64,000 nucleotides of DNA from assembly GCF_009923995.1 (NCBI RefSeq), contig NZ_RFSK01000016.1, positions 35,793 to 99,792 of the forward strand, read 5' to 3'. The stretch's first letter is position 1. The number at the start of each line of letters is the position of its first letter. The DNA is from Janthinobacterium sp. (GTDB lineage Bacteria; Pseudomonadota; Gammaproteobacteria; Burkholderiales; Burkholderiaceae_D). Positions 34,001 through 42,502 of the stretch are shown here, piece after piece. The translations under genes and the position numbers were made by a program. The notes under the pieces were generated by a model, which saw nothing but the letters and a program-made list of their open reading frames with translations, ran no database searches and was not told the DNA's origin.

Positions 34001-34509
34001 TCCAGCGCAAAGTGGCCGATGATCAGGCGCGGGATGCCGCCGTCGCTCTTTTCCGGGTGCTTGTGCTGCCAGGTGGCCAGCACTTCAGCCAGGTTGAACT
34101 TGCCGTCGGGCGAGATCGTCAGCTGCGCCTGCGGCGCCGTGATGCGGATTTCCGCCAGGCTCCAGGCGCGGCGCACGATGGATTTCCATTCCAGCTGCAC
34201 GGCCAGGGCGCCGATGGACAGCAGGGGCGCGCCGCTCTTGCCATCCGCGCCCGCCGCTTCCTTCAGGACAATCTGCTCCGCTTCCAGCCGCAAGGTGTAG
34301 GGATTGAAGCGCACGTCGGCGATGCTGGCCTCGCGCGCCAGTTCTTTTTCGGCAAATGTGGGCAGCTGGTGCTTGATGACGTAGGGCACCAGCCAGAAGC
34401 CCGCCGCGCTGTAGGCGGCCAGGACGCAGCCTGTGCCGACGGCCCAGCGCTGCCAGCGTTTCCAGCGAAATGATTTCGTCTGCACGCTTTTCTTGTCGAT
34501 TGTGTTCAC
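31033..34509 (-). CDS. Giant DUF748 (AsmA-like) envelope protein
   Basis: The product is 1158 residues. A basic N-terminus and one membrane helix (about 23-42, VGTGCVLAAYSAAGFWLVPY) anchor a very long periplasmic part of repeated beta-strand blocks. DUF748 features are visible in FNPYTLRLEAEQIVL, ITAPQAQLTISPDGKFNLAE and FKNVDMVSASPYTMKFAGYK. Such proteins are related to AsmA and TamB, which form hydrophobic grooves for lipid transport between membranes; a similar bridge role here is inference. The C-terminal Ala-rich segment (about 1055-1085) looks disordered. It is divergent from the Fur-boxed receptor operon. Confidence 0.82.
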   Translation of the reverse strand: MNTIDKKSVQTKSFRWKRWQRWAVGTGCVLAAYSAAGFWLVPYVIKHQLPTFAEKELAREASIADVRFNPYTLRLEAEQIVLKEAAGADGKSGAPLLSIGALAVQLEWKSIVRRAWSLAEIRITAPQAQLTISPDGKFNLAEVLATWQHKHPEKSDGGIPRLIIGHFALEQGKVDWQDQKAGYADNFTPIDFTLDNISTLPDANGSYSLSADAARGGKLHWRGTASLNPIRGDGELILNDASLPGLAAYLKAYTRASVTSGKLSARLPYAFSYADGKLEATVKGAGLALRDLALVRDGKGAAFTSLDTLGIAGVNADLARQSVTVDKINLYGGKVAVRRDSKGEIDVANLMLPGNSSPASSAAATPAAAKPGKWKVDLQQLALANVDVSAIDETVSPALQLSARQLQLKLKMALQQAPTGNSVRLDGASFALADLAMQRGAQTPFKLARLGFEDGTVDLAARSVHLGAVTASGAQIDLARNRQGQFAIAQKLPVFASAKADAGTQAPAAPWTTKVDKVELSKVGARFDDAGTGIKGNLQDARLSLQNVSNDMKQALPFELGVGLREGGLLTASGKFVPGTAAVDAQLNLKQLTLAPVQPLLAQHLKLKLAGGTLSGSGRLTTSGGAPKAPKVRYVGGVDIAGLVLNETDGKRFASWKSVRADKLTASVGPDFIDIPELRVVEPNAQLIIENDRSLNAQRLLVKAPEPAMPAPAVAAAASAADAAFPVRVRRVRLQNAKLDFADLSLRPQFAAKIYELNGVVTGLSTKRDARSQIELDGRIDEFGLARVRGQLNPFAPTDNTDLNVVFKNVDMVSASPYTMKFAGYKVAEGKISLDLQYKVRNRQLDGTNQIVLDKLTLGERIDSPDALKLPLELALAILKDSDGRIDLGLPVSGDMSDPQFSYGALIWKAVGNVLTKIVTAPFRALGNLLGISADKLEAIDFDAGSAVLLPPEREKLKQVAQILAKREQLKLAVPAQYSDTDAAALRAQAVRRAVAAKAGIKLEAGEEPGPLNLGERKVRGALRDLYAERFGKAELDKQKKAAEAASPAASASASADATAPAAAAKIPVWQRLGKLIEGEPQVADTGAFYKGLREQLEAKQPLPADALSKLGSQRSAAILAALQQDGTPASRVSAGAPEKTDAAPGKLVGLKLGLAAK

Positions 34510-34684
34510 GAACTTACCTTTTATTCATATCTTGTTGGGTGGCGCGTCGCGCGCGCCGTGACTGTCAGTATGCCTCTTTGCGGCCTCGTCTGCAAAATCC
34601 AAACGTGTTCATGTGATAACAGGCGGCGTTGCAGACTGTTTATCTTGTGAAAACCCTCACAATCTCACGGATTGTCACATATTC

Positions 34685-34705
34685 ATTGCGAATGATTCTC
34701 GTTAC
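34685..34705 (+). promoter_or_regulatory. Probable Fur box upstream of the 34.8 kb receptor operon
   Basis: ATTGCGAATGATTCTCGTTAC has the AATGATTCTCRTT core of classic Fur operators and near-dyad symmetry. It lies 66 bases before the receptor start, in the divergent region with the DUF748 gene. This implies repression under iron-rich conditions. Identified by eye. Confidence 0.72.
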
Positions 34706-34770
34706 GGATATCATGCGGCGTAACTTGAGGTTTCCTCCCATCACTGTTTTCTGTTGAAAGATTTGTCTTT

Positions 34771-36915
34771 ATGCGCGCTGCCTTTCCTTCTTTGCAACTA
34801 CTCCCAGTGGCCGCGGCCCTGTCGCTGGCCTTCGCTTCCCACGCGGCCAGCGCCGCGAATGGGGCCAACGGCCAGGACGACCTGACGGCTGGCGATGAGA
34901 AAGTCATGCAGGCCGTGCAGGTGACGGGCGCGCGCGCGCAAGGCCTGGTGCCCACGACGACGGAGGCGGGCAGCTTCCGTGGCGCCAACATCATGGACGT
35001 GCCATCGACCGTCAACGTCATCACGCGCGAATTGCTGGAGCAGCAAGCCGTGTCCGGCCTGTACGATGCCGTGCGCAACACGGCGGGCGTGACGCGCCAG
35101 CAAAACGGCGGCGAGACGTGGGACCAGTTGGTGATACGCGGCATCGCCGTGGAAAACCGCACGAATTACCGCCTGAACGGTTCCATGCCCATCATGAACT
35201 TTTCGCAAGTGCCCATGGAAAACAAGGAGCGGGTGGAAGTGCTGAAGGGCGCCTCGGCCCTGTACTACGGCTTCACCTCGCCGGCCGGCGTCGTCAATTT
35301 CGTCACCAAGCGGGCGGGCAGCAAGCCCGTCACCAGCATGGGCCTGAGTCTCGATGACCGGGGCAGTGCCGTGGCAAACGTGGACATCGGCCGCCGCTTC
35401 GGCGCGGAGCAGGAATTCGGCGTGCGCATCAATGCCGCTGGCGGCACCCTGGGTTCCTACCTGGATAATGTGGGCAACGGCAACCGCAGCTTCGTGTCCG
35501 CCGCGCTGGACTGGCGCGTGACGAACAAGCTGCTGCTGAAGGCGGACCTGGAATACGACCGCCGCCGGGTGACGGAGCAGGCGGGCGTGGCCTTGCCGGC
35601 CGCCGTGAAAGGCGTGATCACCTTGCCGCGCGCCGTCGATCCGCGCAAGCTGATCGGCCCGGACTGGTCGAATTTCGAGGCGCAGACGAAAAACGCGCAA
35701 CTGCGCGCCGATTACGCCATCGCGGACGGCTGGGCCCTGACGGTGGAGGCGGGCCACTCGGAAACGGCGCGCGACCGCCGCCTGGCCATCTTCCGCCTGA
35801 ACAACGCGGCCGCCGTGGAAACGGGCGCGGGCCGCATCACGGGCAATATGCAGCACCACGTGACGGCGTCGGACCTGCTGCGCGCGGAACTGGCCGGCAA
35901 TTTCAACACGGGCTTCATCGCCCATGAACTGACCCTGGGCGCCTCGCGCACGGACAAGTCGCAGGACCCGATTTACCAGAGCAATTACACGATCGCCTCG
36001 CAAAACCTGTACAACCCCGTGCCCGTGACGAATGTCGTCTTCGGTCCCAAGCCCACGACGCCGACGACGGCCGCGCTGGAAACGCGCGATACGGGCCTGT
36101 ATGCGCTCGACCGCATGGTCTTCAGCCCGCAATGGCAAAGCGTGGTGGGCGTGCGCCGCACCAGCTACCAGAGCGACCAGGGCGCCAGCCACTATGACGT
36201 GAGCGAGACGACGCCGATGGTGTCGCTGATCTACAAGGCCACGCCGGCCATCTCGTTCTACGCTTCGTCGGCGCGGGGGCTGGAAGAGGGCGAGACGGGC
36301 CCGACGGGCACCGTCAACCAGAACGTCAAGATGGCGCCTGGCGTGAGCAAGCAAAAGGAACTGGGCGCGCGCTGGATGACGCCGGGCGGCACCTTGGTGT
36401 CGGCCGCGCTGTTCGACATCACGCGTCCCGGCTACTACACCAACAGCAGCAATGTCTTCACGTCGGATGGCGAGCAGCGCTACCGCGGCCTGGAACTGTC
36501 GACCCAGGGCAAGCTGACGCGCCAGCTGTCGTGGCAGACGTCGGCCCAGTTCCTCGACCCGAAATTCGAGCACATCAACGCCGACTACAACGGCAAGGCG
36601 CCGGAAAACGCCTCCAAGCGCACGGGCAGCGCCTTCCTCGCCTACGCGTTTGACGCCGTGCCGGGCCTGTCCGTCAACGGCGGCGCGTATTACTACAGCG
36701 CCCGTCCCGTCAACGACCTGAACCAGGCATTCCTGGGCGGCGTGACCTTGTTCAGCGCCGGCGCCCGCTATGCGAGCACGGTCATGAACAAGGCCGTCGT
36801 GTGGCAGCTGAACGTGGAAAACGCGGCGGACAAGCGCTACTGGGCCGGCGCCGGCACGCGCCTGGCCTCCGGTGCGCCGCGCGCCATCAAGCTGAGCATG
36901 AAGGTGGACCTGTGA
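34771..36915 (+). CDS. TonB-dependent siderophore-type receptor
   Basis: The product is 714 residues. The signal peptide ends near SHAASAA (about residue 28). The plug contains DVPSTVNVITRELLEQQ and ERVEVLKGASALYYGFTSPA, close to the siderophore-receptor subfamily (TIGR01783 type), and the barrel ends LSMKVDL. It has no STN domain, so it is not coupled to FecR. A Fur box lies upstream. The stop overlaps the next ATG (TGATG), and three exported proteins follow in one tight operon, so the receptor seems to work with periplasmic partners. The ligand is unknown. Confidence 0.9.
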   Translation: MRAAFPSLQLLPVAAALSLAFASHAASAANGANGQDDLTAGDEKVMQAVQVTGARAQGLVPTTTEAGSFRGANIMDVPSTVNVITRELLEQQAVSGLYDAVRNTAGVTRQQNGGETWDQLVIRGIAVENRTNYRLNGSMPIMNFSQVPMENKERVEVLKGASALYYGFTSPAGVVNFVTKRAGSKPVTSMGLSLDDRGSAVANVDIGRRFGAEQEFGVRINAAGGTLGSYLDNVGNGNRSFVSAALDWRVTNKLLLKADLEYDRRRVTEQAGVALPAAVKGVITLPRAVDPRKLIGPDWSNFEAQTKNAQLRADYAIADGWALTVEAGHSETARDRRLAIFRLNNAAAVETGAGRITGNMQHHVTASDLLRAELAGNFNTGFIAHELTLGASRTDKSQDPIYQSNYTIASQNLYNPVPVTNVVFGPKPTTPTTAALETRDTGLYALDRMVFSPQWQSVVGVRRTSYQSDQGASHYDVSETTPMVSLIYKATPAISFYASSARGLEEGETGPTGTVNQNVKMAPGVSKQKELGARWMTPGGTLVSAALFDITRPGYYTNSSNVFTSDGEQRYRGLELSTQGKLTRQLSWQTSAQFLDPKFEHINADYNGKAPENASKRTGSAFLAYAFDAVPGLSVNGGAYYYSARPVNDLNQAFLGGVTLFSAGARYASTVMNKAVVWQLNVENAADKRYWAGAGTRLASGAPRAIKLSMKVDL

Positions 36916-37610
36916 TGCGCCCGCTCAACACCCTGCTGGCGGCGGTCCTGCTGGCGGGAACGATGCACGCGCAGGCGGCGCAGGCTGCACCTGGCAAGCA
37001 GGTGCTGCTGGTGGTGCGCCTCGAAGGCAAGAGCCTGCCCTTCGACCAGAAGATCAAGGAACACCTGGAAGCGCGCGGCTATGCCGTCACCCTGTACAGC
37101 CAGTACGCGCCCGTGTCCGGCGCGCAAGGCAAGGACCTGGTGATCCTGTCGTCCACCATCCGCGGGCGCGACATGCTGGGCGCCTACCGCAACGTCACCG
37201 TGCCCGTGCTGACGTGGGAAAACGACCTGTATGACGACCTGTCGATGACGGGCAAGCGGGCCGGCGTGGACTATGGCACGGTGGAAAAATCGCGCTATGT
37301 GTGGCTGGTCAACGCACCCCATGCGCTGGCGGGCGGCTTGCCGGCCGGCACGGTGGATATTTATCAAAAGCAATCGACTATGAGCTGGGGCAAGCCGGGC
37401 CTGGGCGCGACGACGATCGCCACCATCTATGGCGAGCCGGAAAAAGCCGCCATCTTCGGCTATGAAAAGGGCGCCACCATGGATTACGAAAGCCTGGCGC
37501 CCGCGCGCCGGGTCAGCTTCTTCCTCGACAATGAAACGTTTACGAACCTGTCGCCGGCCGGCCTGCGCCTGTTCGACGCGGCCGTGGACTGGGCCAGCGA
37601 TGGCAAATAA
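36915..37610 (+). CDS. Exported protein with class I amidotransferase/ThuA-like fold
   Basis: The start at 36915 overlaps the receptor stop and gives 231 residues with a clear Sec signal (cleavage near QAAQAAPG, about residue 24). The mature part begins KQVLLVVRLEGKSLPFDQKI and continues with DLVILSSTIRGRDM and VPVLTWENDLYDDLSM, the beta-alpha pattern of class I glutamine amidotransferase-like domains. I cannot place a Cys-His-Glu triad; the nucleophile-elbow Cys appears absent, so binding rather than catalysis is possible. It overlaps the next gene by 11 bases. No characterised homologue is known to me. Confidence 0.6.
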   Translation: MRPLNTLLAAVLLAGTMHAQAAQAAPGKQVLLVVRLEGKSLPFDQKIKEHLEARGYAVTLYSQYAPVSGAQGKDLVILSSTIRGRDMLGAYRNVTVPVLTWENDLYDDLSMTGKRAGVDYGTVEKSRYVWLVNAPHALAGGLPAGTVDIYQKQSTMSWGKPGLGATTIATIYGEPEKAAIFGYEKGATMDYESLAPARRVSFFLDNETFTNLSPAGLRLFDAAVDWASDGK

Positions 37611-38625
37611 GCCTTGCTTGCCGCTGGCGGCCTTCCTGCTGGCCCTGTCCGCATCGGCAGGGGCGGCGGCCCCGCTCGATCCCGCCTTGCCCGCGTATGT
37701 GCCGCAGCCCGTCAAGGTGCCGGCCACGGCCGGCTATGTGGACCGCAGGACGGGCGCGGCCATGATAGGCGGCGCCGAACACGTGGCCACCGCCGTGGGC
37801 GAATGGAATGCCTTATTTGCCGCCAGCCATCCGGACATCGTGCTGGGCTTTGACGGCAAGGGCACGAGCAGCGCCGTGCCGCTCCTGATGCACGACAAGA
37901 TCCTGTTCGGCGCCATGGGCCGCGCCATCAATGCCATTGAACTGGTGCCTTACCGCAAGATCGTCGGGCGCGACGCGCTGGAAATCCGCATCGCACACAC
38001 GGCGGCCACGCCGGACGGCCACCTGGCCACCTCCCTGGCCGTCTACGTGAACCGCGCCAATCCTCTGACGCAGCTGACGGCGGCGCAAGTGTCGCAAATC
38101 CTGTCCGTGGGTAATCCCGGGGGCGATGTCAGCCGCTGGGGACAGCTGGGCTTGAGCGGCGAATGGCGGGCGCGCGCCATCCACCCCTACGGCACGGCCG
38201 CGTACACGGGCTTTGGCGACTACTTGCAGCGCGAACACTTCCAGGGCCGGGCGCTGGCGCCCAATCACGAAGAGCTGGGCAACACGGCCGCCATCACGGG
38301 CCGCATCGCGCAAGACCCGGCCGGCATCGGCGTGGCCGCGCTGGGTGTGCGCCATCCGCAGCTGCGCCAGCTGGCCATCGTGGGCGCCGACGGCCAGGCG
38401 GCGACGGGCACGGACGCGGAAGTGGTCGCCGGCCGCTACCCGTACGGCCGCTATGTGTACCTGTACGTGCGCCGCTTGCCGGGCCAGGCCGTCGATCCGC
38501 TGGCGAAGGAATACCTGCGCCTCGTGCTGTCACGCGAAGGGCAGGCCATCCTCGCCGCGCAAGCGGGCGGCTACCTGCCCCTGACGGCCGCGCAGGCCAG
38601 GACTGAACTGGAGAAACTCGAATGA
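37600..38625 (+). CDS. PstS-like periplasmic substrate-binding protein A
   Basis: The ATG at 37600, inside the end of the previous gene, gives 341 residues with a Sec signal (about 1-23, ending SAGAAA). The mature part follows the PBP-like/PstS pattern: VGEWNALFAASHPDIVLGFD, KGTSSAVPLLMHDKILFGAM, then YVNRANPLTQLTAAQVSQIL and a late LAKEYLRLVLSREGQAI. In phosphate-binding PstS these segments wrap the anion. No ABC permease or ATPase gene is near. It overlaps the next binding-protein gene by four bases. Confidence 0.75.
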   Translation: MANKPCLPLAAFLLALSASAGAAAPLDPALPAYVPQPVKVPATAGYVDRRTGAAMIGGAEHVATAVGEWNALFAASHPDIVLGFDGKGTSSAVPLLMHDKILFGAMGRAINAIELVPYRKIVGRDALEIRIAHTAATPDGHLATSLAVYVNRANPLTQLTAAQVSQILSVGNPGGDVSRWGQLGLSGEWRARAIHPYGTAAYTGFGDYLQREHFQGRALAPNHEELGNTAAITGRIAQDPAGIGVAALGVRHPQLRQLAIVGADGQAATGTDAEVVAGRYPYGRYVYLYVRRLPGQAVDPLAKEYLRLVLSREGQAILAAQAGGYLPLTAAQARTELEKLE

Positions 38626-39629
38626 CGCTGTTGAACAAGACCGCGCTGGCCGCGTGCTGCCTGCTGGCGGCCGCCGTGCAGGCCGCGCCCGTGGCCGTTG
38701 ATCCCGCGCAAACCTATGTGAACCGTGACGGCACGGTGGCCATCGTCGGCAACGATGGCCTGGAAGAAGTGATCACGCAGTTGAACGCGCTGTTCACGCG
38801 CCAGCACCCGCAAGTGCGTTTCAGCCTGCGCATGGAAGGTTCGTCGGCCGGCATGCCCGCGCTGACGGCGGGCGCCACGGCGTTCGCGCCCCTGACGCGC
38901 GACATGTGGCCGGGCGACCAGGCGGCCTTCCGGCAAGTCTTTGGCTACGACGCCACGCCCGTGCGCATCGGCTACAACGGCCACGGCCCCCGGCCGCCGG
39001 CCAAGACGCCGCCCGCCGTCTACGTGCACCGCGACAATCCGCTGGCGGGCTTGACGATGGAGCAGCTGGGCCAGGTATTCACGGCGGGCGCGCCGGCCGG
39101 CGACATCCACCTGTGGTCGCAGCTGGGCGCGACAGGGGAGTGGGCGCCGCGCCGCATCCACGCCTACGGCTTGCGCGACGATGGCGGCTTCGCCACGGGC
39201 TTGCGCCATGCGCGTTTCGGCAAGCGTCCGTTCGCGGCCCAGTACGAGGCGCTGGCCTCGCGCGAGGCCGTGATCCGCGCCGTGGCCGCCGACCGCTACG
39301 GCATCGCCGTGCTGGGCTGGGTGAATGCGGCGCCCATCTCGGACCAGGTGCGCGTGCTGCCGCTGGCAGCCGCGCCCGGCGCGCCATACTACGGTCCCGA
39401 CAAGGCCACCGTGCGCGCCGGCAACTATCCACTGACCATGCCCGTGCAGCTATACGTCAACCGCGCGCCGGGCAAGGCGCTCGATCCGCTGGTGAAAGCC
39501 TATCTGCAACTGGCCCTGTCGCCGCAGGGACAAGCCATCCTCGACGCGCAGCAGGATAGCGAGGAAGGGTATTTGCCGCTCAGCGAGACGGATTTGCTGG
39601 CCGAGCGCAGGAAACTGGACGCTTTGTAA
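38622..39629 (+). CDS. PstS-like periplasmic substrate-binding protein B
   Basis: The product is 335 residues with a Sec signal (about 1-21, ending AVQAAP). It shares the architecture of the preceding protein: ITQLNALFTRQHPQVRFSLR, EGSSAGMPALTAGATAFAP, YVHRDNPLAGLTMEQLGQVF and LVKAYLQLALSPQGQAI. The two are clearly paralogous but diverged, so they probably recognise different ligands or states. ATGA coupling to the previous gene and the shared Fur-controlled promoter tie it to the TonB receptor. The absence of a permease suggests sensing, capture or hand-over rather than classical ABC import. Confidence 0.75.
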   Translation: MTLLNKTALAACCLLAAAVQAAPVAVDPAQTYVNRDGTVAIVGNDGLEEVITQLNALFTRQHPQVRFSLRMEGSSAGMPALTAGATAFAPLTRDMWPGDQAAFRQVFGYDATPVRIGYNGHGPRPPAKTPPAVYVHRDNPLAGLTMEQLGQVFTAGAPAGDIHLWSQLGATGEWAPRRIHAYGLRDDGGFATGLRHARFGKRPFAAQYEALASREAVIRAVAADRYGIAVLGWVNAAPISDQVRVLPLAAAPGAPYYGPDKATVRAGNYPLTMPVQLYVNRAPGKALDPLVKAYLQLALSPQGQAILDAQQDSEEGYLPLSETDLLAERRKLDAL

Positions 39630-39684
39630 AGTTTCCTTGACGGCGCGGCTGGGCACGGGGCAGGGTGGCCGTTATAATGCCGCC

Positions 39685-40077
39685 ATGTTTATTCGCCAAG
39701 GCCGCGCCGTCATCGTCCTGTGGATCGCGTGCTTCGCCATCCTCATGGCCGCGCTCGCCCCGACCCTGTCGCGCGCCTTCACGGTCGCCAGCGGCCAGGC
39801 CGTGCCCAGTTTCGAGATCTGTTCCGTGGCGGGCGGCATGAACATGCTGCCCGTGAAGTTGTCCACGGACGCGCCCGATCCCGCCCAGGGTGCCATGCGC
39901 ATGGATTGCCCGTGCTGCAGCATGCACGCGGCCACCCTCGATATTCCTCCCACCACCCTCGTGCTGGCGTCCGGCGAAGTCCTCACGGGCTTGCTGCCCC
40001 TGCTGTTCTACCAGTCCGCCACGCCCCTGTTTGCCTGGACACCCGTCCAGCCCCGCGGCCCGCCCGCCGCTTTCTGA
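39685..40077 (+). CDS. DUF2946 family protein, probably copper-linked
   Basis: The ATG at 39685 gives 130 residues; an earlier in-frame start at 39637 adds a non-hydrophobic leader. One N-terminal membrane segment (about 10-27, LWIACFAILMAALAPTLSRAF) precedes an exported part with the DUF2946 signature MDCPCCSMHAA and a second hydrophobic stretch. The Cys/Met/His cluster suits copper. TATAAT at 39673-39678 is a possible -10 element, but I see no matching -35. It lies 88 bases before the copper receptor, and such pairs are common. Confidence 0.78.
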   Translation: MFIRQGRAVIVLWIACFAILMAALAPTLSRAFTVASGQAVPSFEICSVAGGMNMLPVKLSTDAPDPAQGAMRMDCPCCSMHAATLDIPPTTLVLASGEVLTGLLPLLFYQSATPLFAWTPVQPRGPPAAF

Positions 40078-40165
40078 CCTGTCCAATCCCTGAACTGCCT
40101 TGCCTCGCACCCGTCGTGCGCTGGCGGCCGTTCGTCTTGCCCATACAGAATCTGAAAGCAGCACC

Positions 40166-42244
40166 ATGAAACATTTTCCATTCATCATTTCTTTTGTTAT
40201 CGCCATGCCCGCCCTGGGCCAGACCCGCAGCGAGCCGGTCTTGCCTGAAATGAAAGTCATCGTCACGGGCGTCAAGGATGGCTACCGTCCCGCCGCCGAC
40301 ACGGCGCTGATGTTGTCGAGCACGCCCGGCTACAGCGTGGCGGCCGGCGGCGGCGTGTCCGGCTTGCCGGTGGTCAATGGTTTCGCCGATGAGCGCTTGA
40401 AAATCCGCATCGACGGCATGGAACTGACGTCCGCCTGCGCCAATCACATGAATGCGCCGCTGTCCTACATCGACCCGCAGCAGGTGCAGCGCATCCGCCT
40501 GATCGCGGGCGTGACGCCCGTCAGCATGGGCGGCGACAGCATCGGCGGCAGCATCGACGTGCAGTCGCTGGCGCCCGTGTTTGCCCAGCCCGGCGCGGGG
40601 CTGCTGACGCAGGGCAGCCTTGCCGTGTCGGGACGCAGCGTCAACAACAGCGTGGCCACCAGCGTGAACGCGTCGGCCGCCAGCGATACCCTCAGCATCG
40701 GCTACAGCGGCGCCGCCACGCGCGGCCACAGTTATGACGATGGCCATGGCACCACCGTGCTGGCCAGCATGTTTGAAAGCATCAACCAGGCCATCGTGCT
40801 GGCGGCGAAAGGCGATGGACAGCAGCTGACCCTGCGCGCCGGCGTGCAGCACATCCCCTACCAGGGTTTCCCGAACCAGTACATGGACATGACGGACAAC
40901 CACGGCCAGTTCGCCAACCTGGCCTACCAGGGCACGTTTGCCTGGGGCGTGCTGGACGCGCGCGCCTACTGGCAGCAGACGGACCATGAAATGGGCTTCT
41001 TCACGCCCGAGCGCACGGGCACGATGCCGATGCTCACGCACGGGCGCAATACGGGCTATGCGCTGATGGCCAGCCTGCCGCTGGCTGCGGGCGAGCTGCG
41101 CCTGGGCCAGGAATGGCACGGCTTCCGTCTCGACGATGTTTGGCCGGCCGTGCCCGGTTCCATGATGATGGGGCCGCGCACCTACCTGAACATCAATGAC
41201 GGCAGGCGCGCGCGCACGGTGCTGTTCGGCGAGCTGGAAACGCGCCACGATGGGCGCTGGACGAGCGTGCTGGGCCTGCGGGGCGAAGCCGTGCGCATGG
41301 ACACGGGCGCCGTGCAAGCGTATGGCACGAACATGATGAACATGGCCGATACGATGGCGGCCGCCGCCTTCAATGCGCGCGGCCGCAAGCAGCGCGACAC
41401 GAATATCGATGCCTCGGCGCAAGCGACCTACACGCCGGACGCTGCCAGCCGCTATGACTTCGCGCTGGCGCGCAAGGTGCGTTCACCCAGCCTGTACGAG
41501 CGCTACTCGTGGGGCCGCGGCTCGATGGCCATGACCATGACCAACTGGTTTGGCGACGGCAACGGTTACGTGGGCAATATCGACTTGAAACCCGAGACGG
41601 CGTACACGGCGGCCTTCACGGCCGACTGGCATGGCGGCGGCGAGGAGGGCTGGTTCCTGCGCGTCAACCCCTATTACAGCAAGGTCGACAACTACATCGA
41701 CGCCGACGTGCTGGCGCCTTTTCACCCCTACATGCAGATGGGCGCCCAGGGCAACCTGCTGCAGTTCACCAACCACGATGCGACCTTGTACGGCGTCAAC
41801 CTGGCGTGGCAGCTGCCGCTGGCGCGCAGCAGCCAGTGGGGCAGCCTGACCGCCAGCGGCAACGGGGCCTGGACGCGGGGCCGGCGCAGCGATGGCGGCG
41901 ACCTGTACCGCATGATGCCGCTCAACGCCGTGTTCGCCGTCGAGCACCGGCTGGGCGCCTGGAGCAACCGCATCGAAACGAAGCTCGTCGCGCGCAAGGA
42001 CAAGGTCGATGCCCGCCGGCTGGAGCCGGAAACGGGCGGCTACGCCCTCGTCAACGTGCGCAGCAGCGTGGCGCTGGGCAAGATGGCGACGCTGAGCGCC
42101 GGTGTCAGCAACCTGTTCAACCGTGCCCATGCGGACCCGCTGGGCGGCGTCTACCTGTCGGGCCTGAAGGCGCAGGGCGGGGCGCTGCAAGCCTTGCCGG
42201 GCGAGGGCAGGTCGATCGACGTGGGCTTGCGGCTGACCTTCTGA
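40166..42244 (+). CDS. oprC: TonB-dependent copper receptor, OprC/NosA type
   Basis: The ATG at 40166 gives 692 residues with a short signal (about 1-19). The plug contains KIRIDGMELTSACANHMNAP, where Cys91 and Met95 form the CxxxM half of the copper site known from OprC. His274 and Met276 (TDHEMGFF) supply the HxM half. Methionine-rich stretches (TMPMLTHGR, SMMMGPR, NMMNMADTM) line the barrel. The protein ends VGLRLTF. Such receptors import copper, and NosA relatives serve nitrous oxide reductase; no nos gene is in the window. DUF2946 is its upstream partner. Confidence 0.92.
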   Translation: MKHFPFIISFVIAMPALGQTRSEPVLPEMKVIVTGVKDGYRPAADTALMLSSTPGYSVAAGGGVSGLPVVNGFADERLKIRIDGMELTSACANHMNAPLSYIDPQQVQRIRLIAGVTPVSMGGDSIGGSIDVQSLAPVFAQPGAGLLTQGSLAVSGRSVNNSVATSVNASAASDTLSIGYSGAATRGHSYDDGHGTTVLASMFESINQAIVLAAKGDGQQLTLRAGVQHIPYQGFPNQYMDMTDNHGQFANLAYQGTFAWGVLDARAYWQQTDHEMGFFTPERTGTMPMLTHGRNTGYALMASLPLAAGELRLGQEWHGFRLDDVWPAVPGSMMMGPRTYLNINDGRRARTVLFGELETRHDGRWTSVLGLRGEAVRMDTGAVQAYGTNMMNMADTMAAAAFNARGRKQRDTNIDASAQATYTPDAASRYDFALARKVRSPSLYERYSWGRGSMAMTMTNWFGDGNGYVGNIDLKPETAYTAAFTADWHGGGEEGWFLRVNPYYSKVDNYIDADVLAPFHPYMQMGAQGNLLQFTNHDATLYGVNLAWQLPLARSSQWGSLTASGNGAWTRGRRSDGGDLYRMMPLNAVFAVEHRLGAWSNRIETKLVARKDKVDARRLEPETGGYALVNVRSSVALGKMATLSAGVSNLFNRAHADPLGGVYLSGLKAQGGALQALPGEGRSIDVGLRLTF

Positions 42245-42502
42245 GGCTGGCCATCGGCGACGGCGCCTTGCTCCTGCCGCCCATGCCGCGGGAGGAGGGC
42301 GCCCGCCGGCCCGGGGCGCAGCCTGCACGGCGGCTGGCCGCTGGTGAGAATGTGACTATGTTTCTTCTTGGTAATTTGTTATGCTCTCTGGCGCCCGCTT
42401 CAGGCGCCTGGCACGCTGCGCCGTGCTGCCGCCGTCTGGCGGGCGTGGGCGGCAATCAACGTGGCGGCCAGCCACAAACCATCAAGGATGAATACTTTGG
42501 CA

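Noticed and set aside
39637..39678. Sigma-70 promoter made of TTGACG (39637) and TATAAT (39673) before the DUF2946 gene.
   Set aside because: The spacing is 30 bases, far from 17, so only the -10-like element is noted.
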